64,000 nucleotides of DNA from Deinandra increscens subsp. villosa (GCA_039602395.1 JBCNJP010000023.1:89676177-89740176); one strand, 5' to 3'. Counted from the stretch's first letter, positions 24,383-37,921 are shown. Numbers and translations are program-made. Notes: generated by a model from the sequence alone, not told the origin.

Positions 24383-24733
24383 TGAAAGTGCGTGAGCGTA
24401 CGGATCTTCTACTAAGTCGTAATGAAATCAATGTAATACGAGATGAAACACAAAGAGTAAATACAAAAGACTTGTATTAACCACATAGATAACCACAGAG
24501 TACAATCAAAGAATATGACACGCGCGGAAGCTTAGACTGTTTAGACCGTTTCTGAGTACAATACAAGACTCACATATTTATACTAGAGAACTCGCTGGTC
24601 CGAACCTCAAATTCAGCCCAAGGTTCGGCCATGTCCGAACTCCAGGTTCGGCCTGAGTTCGGACCTCAACAACCTTGTATAGTTTGTCTTGTATTCGATA
24701 CTTCACATGACGATCAAGGACCATGTATCAACA
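24383..24733 (-). repeat. 5' LTR of the gag-only Copia-type element
   Basis: 351 bp, same ends as the LTR at 18085, with a 4-bp CGCG insertion relative to it. The initiator-Met primer site follows on the minus strand (24369-24380). An apparently identical copy lies at 27481-27831 because of the tandem duplication. Confidence 0.88.
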
Positions 24734-25737
24734 AATTTAAGAGAAAATTAATAATTTCACTTCTGAAAATCAATAGTTATACAAAATTAAAAACAAAGTA
24801 TTAAATTTTAAATGTAACCTCCTTTAAAATATAAAAAGACCCCTTAACTTGGACATTTTATCGGGGGTAACTTGTTTCTTAAACATTTCACATTGTAGTT
24901 CATATGTTTGATAAATCAGGAGGTGCTCGTATGATGGCGGGAAGCACAAGACAATAACATAGATAGTGCTGAAGTTCTTGAAAAATTAATTTTTGAAGGT
25001 TTAATATAATTTTATAAAATACAATAAATAAAAAATCATTTAAAATAAAAATAATTTGAGAAATTAGTTACACTGAAAATTTATTGTTTACATAATTTAG
25101 ATTTATAAACAAATTACTTTATTATTGTTTATTCAGTTATTTTTATTTTAATCACATAATTGTTAAAAACAATTTTACCTTTTAAACTCTTAAAATTCAT
25201 ATTAAAATACAACACCCTGTCTCCTTTAAAATGTATTAGGGTATAAATAAGTCGTGTTTAAGTTGACCTACTTATACTTAATAAACTGGTTACACCAGTA
25301 AATCAAAATCTATTTGTTTTCATATCGTGTAAGAAGTTATAATTGCATCTACGTCTACCAAAATAAGTTGTGTTCAAGTTAAAAGGTTAGTTGGTTGATT
25401 ATTAAAAAAAAAAGTTTTAGTACTTTAAACATCATTATTAGATATATTTTGTGCCATTTTACAGAGGGTTATAGACTTATAGAAATCTTCGATAATTCTT
25501 CTTGAACCAAAGATACACTTGAAGAAGTATCAGACTCAGTTAAAAAGCTTTCATCATCAGCATGTTGAACAGTTAAAGCAATTAAATTGGAGTATGATTC
25601 TTTTTAATTTCTGAATCTGCATTCCAGGCAAATCCATCTGGATGCATAAATGTATCAGTCCAATCATGAGCAAGAGTAGCAGATTTCTGTTCAACCTTTT
25701 CAGCTTTATCTGATGGATGAAAAACTAAATGTGCATG

Positions 25738-26969
25738 CTAACCCGTTTTCAATTTACTTTCTGCAGAACTTGGACATTCTCGAGCAAAGTGACCATAAAC
25801 GGAACACTTATAACATTTCACCTTAGATTTGTCCAATCCAATCTTTCCTTCCTGATTTAGTCTCTTCTTACCAGTTCTATTGAAAAATTTCTTTGTTCTA
25901 CGAACCAACATAGCATATTGCCAATTCAGATCCATTTCCTCCAAATGATCATAATCAATCTGATCGTAATCTTCATTTGCTAACTCAGCATTACTCACAG
26001 AACCAGTGATAACACCAAAGTATGAAGATACTAATGCGGACATCAACGTATTATAATCATCGACAGTTTGAACAGACAATGCACATTGAGTCGAAGAACT
26101 AGGAATTGACACAGTACAACCAGCAGATGAATAACTTGGAGTTTCTGATTTACCTGCCAGGAATGCTGTAGGGGGTGCAAAACTAAGAATATTAGACTTT
26201 CCAGCATTCAAAGTTGAATCATTGTTGCCATAATACACCGCAGGATTCTGAATTCAGGAAGTGACTTGTTTACTTTTAACTCCATATCCCTAGCTTGGAT
26301 TCTTTGAATCAGATCATTAAAAGACAACTTTGGATAATCCTTATCATTAGTAATCATCATCACATAATTTTCCCACTTCTCTGGTAGAGCTTCCATAATC
26401 TTTTCTTTCCTATCGGCTTCATCTTTTGTAAGATTCACCAACTTCATTTCACTCATTAAATGTGCAAACCTTGCAATCAGATTTGAAACTGATTCATTTT
26501 GATAATGCTTGAAGCTATCAAATTCCTTCTTCAACACCTTTTGTCGACTTTTCTTATATTGGTCATTGCCTTCACATCTCTTTTCTAGAGCATCCCACAA
26601 ACTCTTTACAGTATAGTTGCTTGAAAATTAATGTAGTAAATCAGTAGGCAAAGTCATTGTTAAAGTGCCATAAGCCTTTTTCTCAGCTTGATATGCTTTC
26701 TTTTGTTCACCAGAAAGCTTCCTTTGAAAAATTGGTTCACCGTCCTCACCCTTAGGATATGTATATTGTTCAGAATACGATAACCACATATCGATATCAT
26801 TTACGGAAACAAACGCTTCAAATCGTGTCACCCAACTATGATAATCTTCCAATTTAAGTAATTTGGGAACTTTCTGACTTGTTCCGATTTCATTATCACA
26901 GTTAATCATTGTTTGCATCGTTGCCTGAACCGAATTTTGAATAGCCGCGAACGCTTGAAAATCGGACAT
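25738..26969 (-). pseudogene. Duplicate of the broken Copia gag N-terminal region
   Basis: Same translated segments as 22640-23871, including the in-frame stop and frameshift, and the zinc knuckle CYKCSVYGHFAREC. It exists through the 3098-bp tandem duplication and not through a separate transposition, because the non-element flank was copied too. Confidence 0.85.
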
Positions 26970-27480
26970 TTTTGAAAAACAGGTTACTGTTCACTCCGAA
27001 CCTAGTCCGAACCTCCTCCGAGCTACCTCCGAACTTAGTCCGAACTTGACAACACCGAACTCTCTCCAAACCTGGCCTTCGGAAGAACAAATCAAAAGAA
27101 ACTCCGAACTTGCTCCGAAAGACCACCGAATCCTCTCCGAACCTAGACCGATCTCTCACCGAACCTAGATAAAAACCGAACTTCGTCCGAACCTCGAGTT
27201 CGGAGCGGTTACTCCGAAGTTGTCCGAACCTCAAACGAGACAGATTTCACTCGACCTCATTTTCTCGATTTTCAACGTTTTTGACTGAAATTTTCGACAG
27301 GAATTTAAGCAAACTCGATAGAAACGATTTAAAAACAGATGTTTGACAAAAAGGACACTCGAGACGATCAAACGAACTAAAAAATGATTGACATTTTAGC
27401 GAAAACGTGAATTTGAACTCAAAACTCCGAAAAACACTGATTTCCGACTAGTAGAGCAAACCTAATGCTATGATACCACT

Positions 27481-27831
27481 TGAAAGTGCGTGAGCGTACG
27501 GATCTTCTACTAAGTCGTAATGAAATCAATGTAATACGAGATGAAACACAAAGAGTAAATACAAAAGACTTGTATTAACCACATAGATAACCACAGAGTA
27601 CAATCAAAGAATATGACACGCGCGGAAGCTTAGACTGTTTAGACCGTTTCTGAGTACAATACAAGACTCACATATTTATACTAGAGAACTCGCTGGTCCG
27701 AACCTCAAATTCAGCCCAAGGTTCGGCCATGTCCGAACTCCAGGTTCGGCCTGAGTTCGGACCTCAACAACCTTGTATAGTTTGTCTTGTATTCGATACT
27801 TCACATGACGATCAAGGACCATGTATCAACA
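27481..27831 (-). repeat. Duplicated 5' LTR copy
   Basis: Same sequence as 24383-24733 by eye over 351 bp. It would be mistaken for a third LTR insertion, but it is part of tandem unit 2. Confidence 0.88.
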
Positions 27832-28578
27832 AATTTAAGAGAAAATTAATAATTTCACTTCTGAAAATCAATAGTTATACAAAATTAAAAACAAAGTATT
27901 AAATTTTAAATGTAACCTCCTTTAAAATATAAAAAGACCCCTTAACTTGGACATTTTATCGGGGGTAACTTGTTTCTTAAACATTTCACATTGTAGTTCA
28001 TATGTTTGATAAATCAGGAGGTGCTCGTATGATGGCGGGAAGCACAAGACAATAACATAGATAGTGCTGAAGTTCTTGAAAAATTAATTTTTGAAGGTTT
28101 AATATAATTTTATAAAATACAATAAATAAAAAATCATTTAAAATAAAAATAATTTGAGAAATTAGTTACACTGAAAATTTATTGTTTACATAATTTAGAT
28201 TTATAAACAAATTACTTTATTATTGTTTATTCAGTTATTTTTATTTTAATCACATAATTGTTAAAAACAATTTTACCTTTTAAACTCTTAAAATTCATAT
28301 TAAAATACAACACCCTGTCTCCTTTAAAATGTATTAGGGTATAAATAAGTCGTGTTTAAGTTGACCTACTTATACTTAATAAACTGGTTACACCAGTAAA
28401 TCAAAATCTATTTGTTTTCATATCGTGTAAGAAGTTATAATTGCATCTACGTCTACCAAAATAAGTTGTGTTCAAGTTAAAAGGTTAGTTGGTTGATTAT
28501 TAAAAAAAAAAGTTTTAGTACTTTAAACATCATTATTAGATATATTTTGTGCCATTTTACAGAGGGTTATAGACTTAT

Positions 28579-31500
28579 AGTAATGTATATAATTTATACT
28601 TTTATCATTACTTTTTCTCTCTCTTTCACTCACAACCACAATTAAATAATACTTTTTTATACCCTCATCATTACCTTTTCTCTCTCTTTCAATCACACAA
28701 AACCCCAAATTTTAAAAAATCACCAGTTTTTTCATCAAATATAGGGGTGAACAGTAATTTTTCCTATCTCCTTACTCACAACCACTTACAACTAAACCCC
28801 AAATTTTAGGGTTTTACCTCACAATATTATGGGGGGTGGGTTGTGAATGCTTAACGTGCTGCCGGTGTTGGTCAATGATTGAAGCAAACCTAATTATTGT
28901 TTTGAGAACATTTTTTTGACCTATTATTTAATTGATTAATTAATTTATATACTCCCTCGTAACGTGATCATTCTTATTTTTGTTTTATTTTTGTCAATGA
29001 GGGGTACGAATATCTAGGCAACTTTATATTAGAAAAATAAAAGGTTTTAAAAATTAAAACTTAGGAAACTTTTATGAATATATTAAGTTGTTTTTAAAAC
29101 TAAAATGATTCACTAAGCAACGAAGTTTCTTCCAATCCAAGGCTGCAAAGTGTGAACAAATTAAATGTTTATTATAGAATAATTATATATCATTATATAT
29201 TTACTATAGGGAATCAAATATTAATTTATTATTCATTGATTCATTGATTACTTAACGTGATTATATTGTGATAACCAAACAATTACACATATAATCGGGA
29301 ATTAAAACTTTCATAAGAAAACATAAAATTAATATAAGTATTAGATGTCATCTTATCATGGTTCGAGTAGTAGACACTCAAAGACAAGCTTTATATATTT
29401 GGTTAATTTTATACGAAATTTTAACTCGTAAATGTTTTTACCAAACCTCTTCTAAAGAATTATAAATGGAGTTTATTTGTAATAATTTGGCTTGATTAAC
29501 ATTTACCCTCAATTTAAGAAGTGATAATTGTGCTTTGTGTATTTAGTAGGTTTTATTCACAAAATGACTTGTAGCTTAATAGTAATTGATGATGTCTCTT
29601 TTTTCCTTTGTGTGGTTCATGTCCCGTGATAAACAATTTTATAAATTTAAAAGTAGAGTTAGGATAACATGAATATGTGTTTATCAAGCCAATTTTATTC
29701 TTTTGTAGCCAATGGATCCAATCTAGGTTTGCTTGTGTTTTTTTCTTGTCCCCATGTTATTTCAATTCACTATATATACATGAGATATATTGATAAAAAG
29801 AAAGTTTAATTCAATTTGAAGATTATGGGTAAAAACTAAAAGTAATTAAGTCATATTGATCTTTAAAAGTGAATTAAAACTCTAAATTACATGGGATGGG
29901 AATCTCATCTCATATATAGTATGTTTAAGCAACTATGAGAAAAATATGAGTTGTTGTAAGATTTTATATAGACAATTAAAAAGACTTAAGTTTTTATAAA
30001 ATATATAGCGACATAGATCAAAACAACGTACCATAATAAGGGCATGAAGTATATATATGTGTGGGTTTGGTTGTGAGTTTGTCACATAGACAGTGACCGG
30101 AGTTACATGTGTGGTTTGGTGGGAGGAGTATGGTGTGTGAATTGTGTTAAATGAGTTGGGTTATTTTTTATTAATTTTATTTTTTTTGGCTAGCATGTTT
30201 TGATTGGATGGAGCCCATACAACCCACCTTTTTCACACCGTTGGAATCTTGGCCAAGAAGAGCAACGCAACCCACCCGCACAGGTGGGGGTGTTGTTTGG
30301 CGTCGTGATTGGGCTTGGGTTGAACCCACTCTGGTGTTTGGCGGAGTATACAAAATGTTATGAGAATTTGAAACAAATTTATATAGTAAAAGTCATAAAA
30401 GAAAAACAGGTTCATAGTTTAATAATCCAAACTTTGACCCATTTGCTGATAATAATCCAAACTATCAGTGGTCAATAGCAGTATCAACTTTCATTTTTGT
30501 TGCCAAGAACAATCTGGGTAACATAATCATCATACACATACACTTGATATTCGTCTAGTAATGATAACTTTGAACACAATGAGGAAATATAAAAGCTGAA
30601 ATCAAACATAAATGTATGAATTATGATTATTACGCGACCGGTAATACCCCTCACAACAGTAATGGACATCAGGACTGCTATTGACCAATTGATAGTTTGA
30701 ACTTTCATCAGCCAACGAGTCTATCATAGTTTAAATTTAGAAAATCTAATTTTTCTATAAATAAAGATCTAAGAAAATAATTAAAAACTTATATGATGTG
30801 GAAAAATGGTATATTCAAAGGTGTCGATAACATGACTAATTGAATGCAAGTAAGATATGTACGGTTCTACACGGTCTCTCCAAATAAAAAACTCCATAAT
30901 TCTTGATGCTTTGAATCTCCTTATTTTGCTTCGAATTAATAATTGATACACATCGTTGCAATTCATAAAACCCTATATACACGTACAAAAATGCAAGGGT
31001 AATAAACAAAGAGAGAGAGCAACCTATAGGGGTGACATCAAGAATTGAAAAGCATCTAAAAACGTCGCTAAAATGAATTCAATCGAATTCATTTTAATGG
31101 AGTTTTCACGAATATTTAAAAAATCGAAGTTTTCATTTGATCATTCCCCATATAATAATAAATATATAGTTATATAATAAAAATACCATTGTTATATATA
31201 GCTATGATGAATGTAACTAAGTAATACATAATTTTGATTATATAAAATGATCATTTTCAATACAAAACGAGTTTATGCTAAAATTGCAAGAAGCAACAAG
31301 AATGTGTCATGTGTAGATTGTTGTTTTCCATGCGGGAGGGCCGTTTGCGTTGAAAGAAATAGCGGATCAAGTGAAGAGTTTGATGGATAATACAAAAGAG
31401 ATAAAATAAAGTTTTGACTGATATGAATTCTAAATACTTGTGTTGATAAATCTATGACTTTAGAATAATCCCACAAAAAGCTGATAGCAATATATATATA

Positions 31501-33250
31501 TTTGACTGAATAATCAATAAACTATGTAACAAAATATTAATCAAGTGAAAGTCTAGTGTAGACATCATAAGGTATCTAAACTTTACCTAATGAGTTAAAA
31601 GATGAGATGAGATGAGAATGTATAATCCTAGCTATCTACCATGTAATTAGGTTTCAGGAATTTCTTTAAGAGGGGAGATTTACAACTTGTATTGAACAAG
31701 ATTTATTGGAGCGCGCATTATTCTTTTTTGTTATTTATTTAATGTCGTAAGTTATATCCATTATATTACGTACGATATTTACTGATTTCATACATGGAAT
31801 GTACCAAAATGTTGTTTGAAGATTACACATAATTCCATGCATGGAATGTACCAAAACAAAAGATGTATATATTTAAAAAAAATTTATTGTAGCACTATAG
31901 CGAAATAAAAGAAATGAGGGCAAAATGGTTACTGTAGCAGCCGAAGAAAAAAAGAGACAAATTTATCATTTAACTTACCAAAATTATCAAATGTATATAG
32001 GAAGAAATAATATAACCAGTTTTGATGTAACACCTTATGCAATCTAGTGATGGCATATTTCCACTAACCACGACTCTTATAGTGGATTTTATAGCCTGTA
32101 TGGAGCATTGAATTTTCTCTATAAATAGGAGTTAAGTGTTGGCTCATTTGGTGCGTTTAGGTATGTGGAGAACTTAGTTTTTGACGTCTTCTAAGAGTCT
32201 AGACGTCCGTTTGAGTGTTAGATCCGCCCCAAGTCAAATTTGAGTCGTGTGATTTTTGTAAGTCGGTGACAAGGTGAAAACTAGTTATTCACTAATCATT
32301 ACCCCCTAAGTTCACCCGCTCCAGTGGATTTGGCACTTAGGTGGCGGATACAGGGGTGGGGGCCACCAAAGCATATCTTCAAGAGTCAGTGCAAATAGGT
32401 AAAAGTTATATAACCTAAGTAGGTTACGAATTATATACGGGTGGATTATCAAGTGATACATTTTAAATACTCGATGAATACATTTACTGATTTACATACC
32501 AAGAAATGCGAGTTACATACCCCAGAGATAATCGGGTTAAATACTAAAAGAGATGAGAGTGATGTATACATGAGATAGTTACATATGTCACAAATGTAAA
32601 TATCCGAATAATAAAAAAGTAAAACATCTTTTGAGAATGTTTTCAATAAATGAAAGTTTAGGATTCAAATGGGAATGGTGTGTAAATATAGACATGCTAG
32701 TTATTAAAACAAGTTTTTGATTCATGTAGGTATAATTACTTTTGAATATAAATATTAATTTTCTAAATCGAAAAGAATATTGACATATTGTCGAGATAAA
32801 TTATATAATAACATGTTCGTAATTTGAATTTTGGTTTTTGCATCGAGCTGTTATCTACGTAAAATAAAATATTCGAAAAAACACCGACTTTTTTCCGAGT
32901 AGTGTGGTGGTTGTCTCTTGGAATGAGAGAGTTAGACGACTTTTGTAATTGATATACAACATGACTGAAATATAAAGTGATAAAAACAAGTATTTAAAAA
33001 TTAAAATATTATATTTTAAGAGGGCTAATAGCCTAGTATAAAAAATATAATAAAAAAAATAAAAAATTACTACCTATAAAAAAAACCTTTGAACTTTAAA
33101 AATTTAGTTGCAACCGGTTCAATTTGTATCTAAAGCTTTCAATAAAAAAAAACTTTTTGATTTTATAAATGTATCAAACCAGTTACAACCTGGTCATGAT
33201 CGGTTCAACTTTCATCTAAACCGATTGCAACTCAAATCGGTTTTAGCGGA
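28579..33250. other. Unassigned non-coding DNA
   Basis: No gene supported. Near 28610-28700 are CT-rich tracts (TTTCTCTCTCTTTC twice). At about 32110-32140 a TATA-like CTATAAATAGGAG sits in a GC-richer block (32030-32360) that may be an LTR or promoter remnant without identifiable ends. A GC-rich block at 30200-30350 has short open frames on both strands but no domain. Confidence 0.5.
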
Positions 33251-33255
33251 AACTG

Positions 33256-34145
33256 GGTATAATCTATTTTAATTTAAATGAAATTGCTTCTTGAAAAACA
33301 AGTCTCGACTAGATATGAAGAAAAATACAGTTTGGGAAACCGAATCCCCAATATTTAAACTAGTTTGAGGTGAAACTTATTCCAAACCATTACAAGCAAC
33401 CGGTTTCCAACCAGCTCCCCTACTTGCATGCGCAAAACCGGTTACGACCCGAACAAGTTCCTAAAACAGTCAAACCTACTACAAACCTGTTTTATCAGCT
33501 TGAGAAAATATAGTCGTTATTTTGATCATTTAAGGTCGAATCTAGTCATTATGTCATGTCTTTTTGCCATTTTGCCACTCATGTTGTTATTAATACGTGT
33601 TGTAAATTAAAATAATAAAAAAACGATCTCTACTATCTTAAATCTCAAAAGGACTCATTATTCTCATAAACATTTCAAAATATCTCTTAAACCAGGTATA
33701 ATCTATTTTAATTTAAATTAAAGTGCTTCTTAAAAAACAATTTTACACATCTCTACTAGATGTGGAGAAAAAGGCAGTTTGGAAAAGCAAATCGGTTCTA
33801 AAACCGAACCCGACCCAATATTTAAACTAGTTTGAGGTGAAACTGATCCTAAATCATTCCGAGCAACAGTTTCCAACCAGCTCCTCTACTTGCATGCACA
33901 AAACCGGTTACAACCTGAAAAGGTTCCTAAAACCTGTTACAAACATGTTTTGACCGCTTGAAAAAATATAGTCGTTATTCTGACCATTTAAGGTCGAATA
34001 TAGTCATTTGTAATGTCTTTTTACCATTTTGCCACTCATTCTATTATTAATACGTGTTGTAAATTACAATAATAAAAAATGATCTCTACTATCTTAAATC
34101 TCGAAATGACTCATTATTCTCACAAACATTTCAAAATATCTCTCA
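33256..34145. repeat. Old tandem duplication (about 440-455 bp x 2)
   Basis: Unit 1 (about 33256-33694) and unit 2 (about 33695-34145) share long collinear stretches, such as GGTATAATCTATTTTAATTT at the start of each and CATTTCAAAATATCTCT at the end. Offset drifts from 439 to 456 through indels, and substitutions are common, so it is much older than the 3098-bp duplication. Both units contain AACCGGTT phrases. Confidence 0.8.
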
Positions 34146-34589
34146 CATGACTACATTAAGTGGACAATCTTTTATTGGTGTTAACTTTTCTTTAAACGAG
34201 AACACGACGCTTAAAGTTATTGCTACTAAGATAAACCCGGAATTTTGGTAAATTTTGATTTATGTACAATGGTGAGGGGTCCAAATAAGGCTCATTAGTC
34301 AATGATAAATATTAAAAATACAAACACAAATTACAAAGGCGGTATATTTTTTTTTCCAGAAATATACAAACATAAATTTGAAAAACGGCACTGACATAAA
34401 ATTTTGCCCAATGTTAAAAGCTGAAATGCCTCGAGGCCATATGCCAATGATAAATGAAGGAAATGTATGAGCTTATAACCTTGATTCGGATTGAGAGCAA
34501 ATGATGTGATTCATGATTCATGAAAGTTTATCATTGAACCACTTCGACAACACGATCGTTTGACTTGACTTATTCAACGAAATCTCCAA

Positions 34590-36011
34590 CCATGTTATAC
34601 TTGCGTCCCGTGTTACCCTTATATGAGATTGTTTAAAAATGTGAGAAAGCCTAAAAACGAATTAATTTTAGGATTTGAAAACATACAAACCAGTGTTAAC
34701 TTAACTACTGATGTGTGGTCAACTCCACTCGGTTCATCGGACTCGTAAAATCGGTGTTATCATTCATTTAGTAACACACGATACATGACAAATGCTGGAG
34801 CATATGATCGCGTTTGAAATGTTTAAATATCCTCACACCAGTCATAACATATTTGTTATCTTAGACAAAGTTATATAAACATTCGAATTAGAAAACTAGC
34901 TTTTTTCAATATAATTTGATAATGCTCAAATAATAAGCATGAGATCCAACAACTTAAATTACAATATAACCCGATCCTTGACGGATTTTTTTTTTTGATT
35001 ATGTTACATACATCAACATAACATGCAAGATGAATTAAAATTAATTGAACCAATAAATGAGGCTTATAGACAATCGTTACATGACAATTTTAGCTCAAAA
35101 AATAAATATAGTAGATGTCAAAAATTTTATAATGACAGGAATTGCATTTGCTTATGTCAAAATTGTTACGTACCTAGAAGATAGAGCTCTCTACATAATA
35201 TGTTTAAAAAACCTATACAACAAAAAGAAAGATTAATAGCGTATTATGATATTCTTGCAAACCTTGGTTCTATTAGATATTTTTTCTATCGGGTTAGTTT
35301 GTTATTGAACAAACAACCACTATGTTTCATGTTTTCAAAACCTCAACAAATTTTTTATCAGAAGTTTATCATCCTAAAAGTTTTTTGTTACTTGACCAAA
35401 TATATTTAATGTGTAATAAATTAAACGAGATCATTAAGATGGCGATTGTTTTCTGATATCATATGACCAATGAAAAAAAAAATTATAAGAATTTAAAATA
35501 AATATCCCTAGTTATTATTTGTGTCGTCACATTAAACTCTTCCTCGAATGCAAAGGAAGTTATACTTTACTTAAAATATAAGTTAGGTTTTGTATTTGCA
35601 TGATGAGGACCCATTTATTAATCAAACTTTAAATGTAAATTTTATAAAGATTTATCAAATATCTTTGATGTTTGCCTAGCATAGCTATAATATTTATCAA
35701 ATATCTTTGATGTTTGCATAACATAGCATAACATGGTATAACATATAGCATTCATACTACAATGAAAAGTATAGCTTTTTCATTAAGTTCAAACAAGAAG
35801 ATCTAATGGTTACCTTGTATAATACTTTAGTAAATAAAACTAGTAAATGAAAACACTGTGATACTCCAAGTAGCTAACTCGAAAGGGCTGATGAGACGGA
35901 CTTTTTATTGGCTATGATTCCATACGATTTTAAGAATTTTGATATGATGACTTGGGGGAAATGAAAGAAAGATCAATTTCTGATCATATTCGCTATAACC
36001 TGAGATCTACT
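34590..36011 (+). pseudogene. hAT transposase relic, 5' portion
   Basis: Broken reading frames resemble a plant hAT (Ac-like) transposase: LTTDVWSTP, then FEMFKYPHTSHNIF, then FELEN followed by FDNA, in the order found in hAT catalytic domains. Stops and frameshifts are frequent. At the right end the frame reads toward DLLTV, the start of the dimerisation domain, and is cut by the Copia insertion at 36012. The frame resumes at 60191. This is long-dead target DNA for the nest. Confidence 0.65.
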
Positions 36012-36167
36012 TGTAAACAATTGATTGAGTAATCGAATGCCCTTTCATTATAATATTACAATCTATATATAATACATACAGGGAAAAGGAAACCTAAATC
36101 AGGGTAATTACAAAAGATATTTGTACACTAATTACAGAATACATTCCAATAATAATATTGGTTAACA
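36012..36167 (-). repeat. 3' LTR of the Ale-like Copia
   Basis: 156 bp, TGTTAACCAATATT to CAATTGTTTACA on the minus strand. A purine-rich GCGGGAGAT lies directly before it, the likely polypurine tract. Confidence 0.93.
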
Positions 36168-37683
36168 ATCTCCCGCAGTTTGAGCCGGAGCCTGACGAAG
36201 GCATAAACTGGATCGGAAACGGACGAACAAATGCTTCGGCAGGCCTTTAGTGAAGATATCTGCGTACTGATAGTCGGCAGGGACGTGGAGAACTTTAACT
36301 TCGCCGATGCGAACCTTATCTCGGACGAAGTGGATATCGAGCTCAACATGTTTCGTTCGTTGATGTTGGACCGGATTCTCGGAAATATAAACTGCGCTAA
36401 CATTGTCACAATACACGAGAGTCGCGCGACGAACAGGAACATGTAGCTCTAGCAACAGATTCCGAATCCAAGAAGTTTCGGCAACCGCATTAGCCACACC
36501 GCGATACTCCACCTCGACACTAGAGCGGAAAATAGTAGGTTGCCTTTTTGAGGACCAGGAAATAAGATTGTTGCCCAAATAAACACAGTACCCCGATGTC
36601 GATCTTCTAGAATCCGGACAACCGCCCCAATCCGCATCTGAATAAGCAGTTAAGGTTGTGGACTTCGAAGGAGCGATGTGAAGACCGTAGTGAGTCGTCC
36701 CTTTGATATATCGTAAAATTCGTTTAAGAAACTGATAGTGTGGGTCCCGAGGTGCATGCATAAAGAGACACACTTGTTGCACAGCATAGGAGAGATCAGG
36801 TCTTGTAATCGTTAAATATTGTAAGGCGCCGGCAAGACTCCGATATAAGGGACCATCTTCAAAAAGGGCGCCATCAGTGGCGCTGAGTTTAGTGCCGATT
36901 TCCACCGGGGTTGAACAAGGCTTGCAATTCAACATATTTGCACGAGAGAGGATGTCGGTAGCATAAGAAACCTGCGAGAGGAAGAGACCATCCGTCTTTT
37001 TTTCAACATTAATACCCAGAAAATGGTGGAGGTTCCCGAGGTCCGTCATTTTAAATTCCCGAGAGAGGAGTGCAATAATTTCATTCAAGAGTCCTTCTGA
37101 GGAAGCGGTGAGGATTATATCGTCAACGTATAGAAGAAGGTAAGCCAGATGTTGTCCTCGTTTAAGAACAAAGAGAGATGTATCACTAACACTGCTCTTG
37201 AATCCACACTGTGTGATGTAACCTGCAAAACGATGATACCAAGCTCGAGGAGCTTGTTTTACCCCATAAAGAGATTTATGCAACTTACAGACATGTTTGG
37301 GATGTGTGGCACTAGAGAAACGAAAGTGGATGCCATGAGTTTGGGCGAACGATTTAAAATTATGGTTGTCGAATTCCCCGCCCATGTCACATTGAAAATT
37401 TTGAATGTTTAAATTAAATTGAGTTTTGACAAATTGGTGAAAGTGGCCAAATTTAGTGAATGCTTCAGATTTGTATTTCAGAGGATACACCCAAGTATAT
37501 TGAGTGAAATCGTCAACAAGAACCATATAGTACTTATAACCCGCATGACTCAAAATTGGAGATGTCCACAAGTCACAATGTAAAATTGCAAAAGGCATTA
37601 AAGTATTTGAAACAGAATCTGAGAACGGTAAACGTTTGTGTTTCGACAATTGACAAGAATGACATAAGAAATTCGTGTCTAAC
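36168..37683 (-). pseudogene. Copia integrase-RT-RNase H ORF with internal deletion
   Basis: One long open frame of about 505 codons. It starts inside the zinc-binding part of integrase (CHSCQLSKHKRLPF) and runs into the catalytic core (HCDLWTSP with the first Asp; DMGGEFDN with the second Asp). Near 37300 it jumps in frame to the late part of reverse transcriptase (KSLYGVKQAPRAW, active-site YVDDIILT). RNase H follows (SDADWGGC) and the ORF ends at the 3' LTR. The rest of integrase and the RT fingers are missing, so no full enzyme could be made. The upstream part of the same polyprotein lies at 51017-51513, across the Tekay insertion. Confidence 0.9.
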
Positions 37684-37856
37684 TGTAACACCCCAAAATC
37701 TAAAGGTAATAAATATATATATGTTTTTATATATTTTTATGTGAAAATATGTGTCGTATATGTGTTTATGTGATTAACATGTTAAAATGTTAAGAAATGC
37801 GTATTTAAAGTTATAACAATAAACTATGCATAAGGTAAATCGGGTTAGATTATTTA

Positions 37857-37921
<65 letters not shown>

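Larger units (their letters stand above)
18085..24733 (-). mobile_element. Gag-only Copia-type LTR retrotransposon (non-autonomous)
   Basis: A 347-bp LTR (18085-18431) and a 351-bp LTR (24383-24733) bound the element, with the 5-bp duplication AATTT on both sides (18080-18084 and 24734-24738). On the minus strand the 5' LTR is followed after 2 bp by TGGTATCATAGC, an initiator-Met-tRNA primer site. A polypurine GAGGGGGAG precedes the 3' LTR; a second similar tract lies near 20572-20585. Only gag-like sequence is present: no protease, integrase or reverse transcriptase. The long gag with two zinc knuckles and a coiled-coil stretch recalls SIRE-type Copia gag, though the LTRs are short for that lineage. 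The LTRs differ at roughly nine bases plus a 4-bp indel, so this is older than the nest at 36-60 kb. Confidence 0.85.
22383..25480. repeat. Tandem segmental duplication, unit 1 (3098 bp)
   Basis: The whole segment reappears immediately downstream at 25481-28578 with a constant offset of 3098. It covers the 5' half of the gag region, the leader, the 5' LTR and 746 bp of flank. The junction shows a 2-bp AG shared by both break sites: the unit starts AGAAATC, and AG also follows the right break at 28579. Only one difference was noticed (A at 22513, C at 25611). Confidence 0.92.
25481..28578. repeat. Tandem segmental duplication, unit 2 (3098 bp)
   Basis: Direct copy of 22383-25480. It begins mid-gag, so it is a headed but tailless element copy: it has the 5' LTR, leader and gag start but no 3' LTR of its own. 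It ends in the same 746-bp AT-rich flank as unit 1. Near identity points to a very recent event or an assembly duplication. Confidence 0.92.

Noticed and set aside
27481..27831. Third independent Copia-type LTR insertion
   Set aside because: Flank on both sides is also duplicated at offset 3098, so it is part of the tandem duplication.
28946..29045. Stowaway-like CTCCCTCG terminus
   Set aside because: No inverted partner terminus or TA duplication pair was found nearby.
30200..30478. 92-codon open frame with an overlapping antisense frame
   Set aside because: Both strands are open by composition in a small GC-rich block; no recognisable domain or gene signals.
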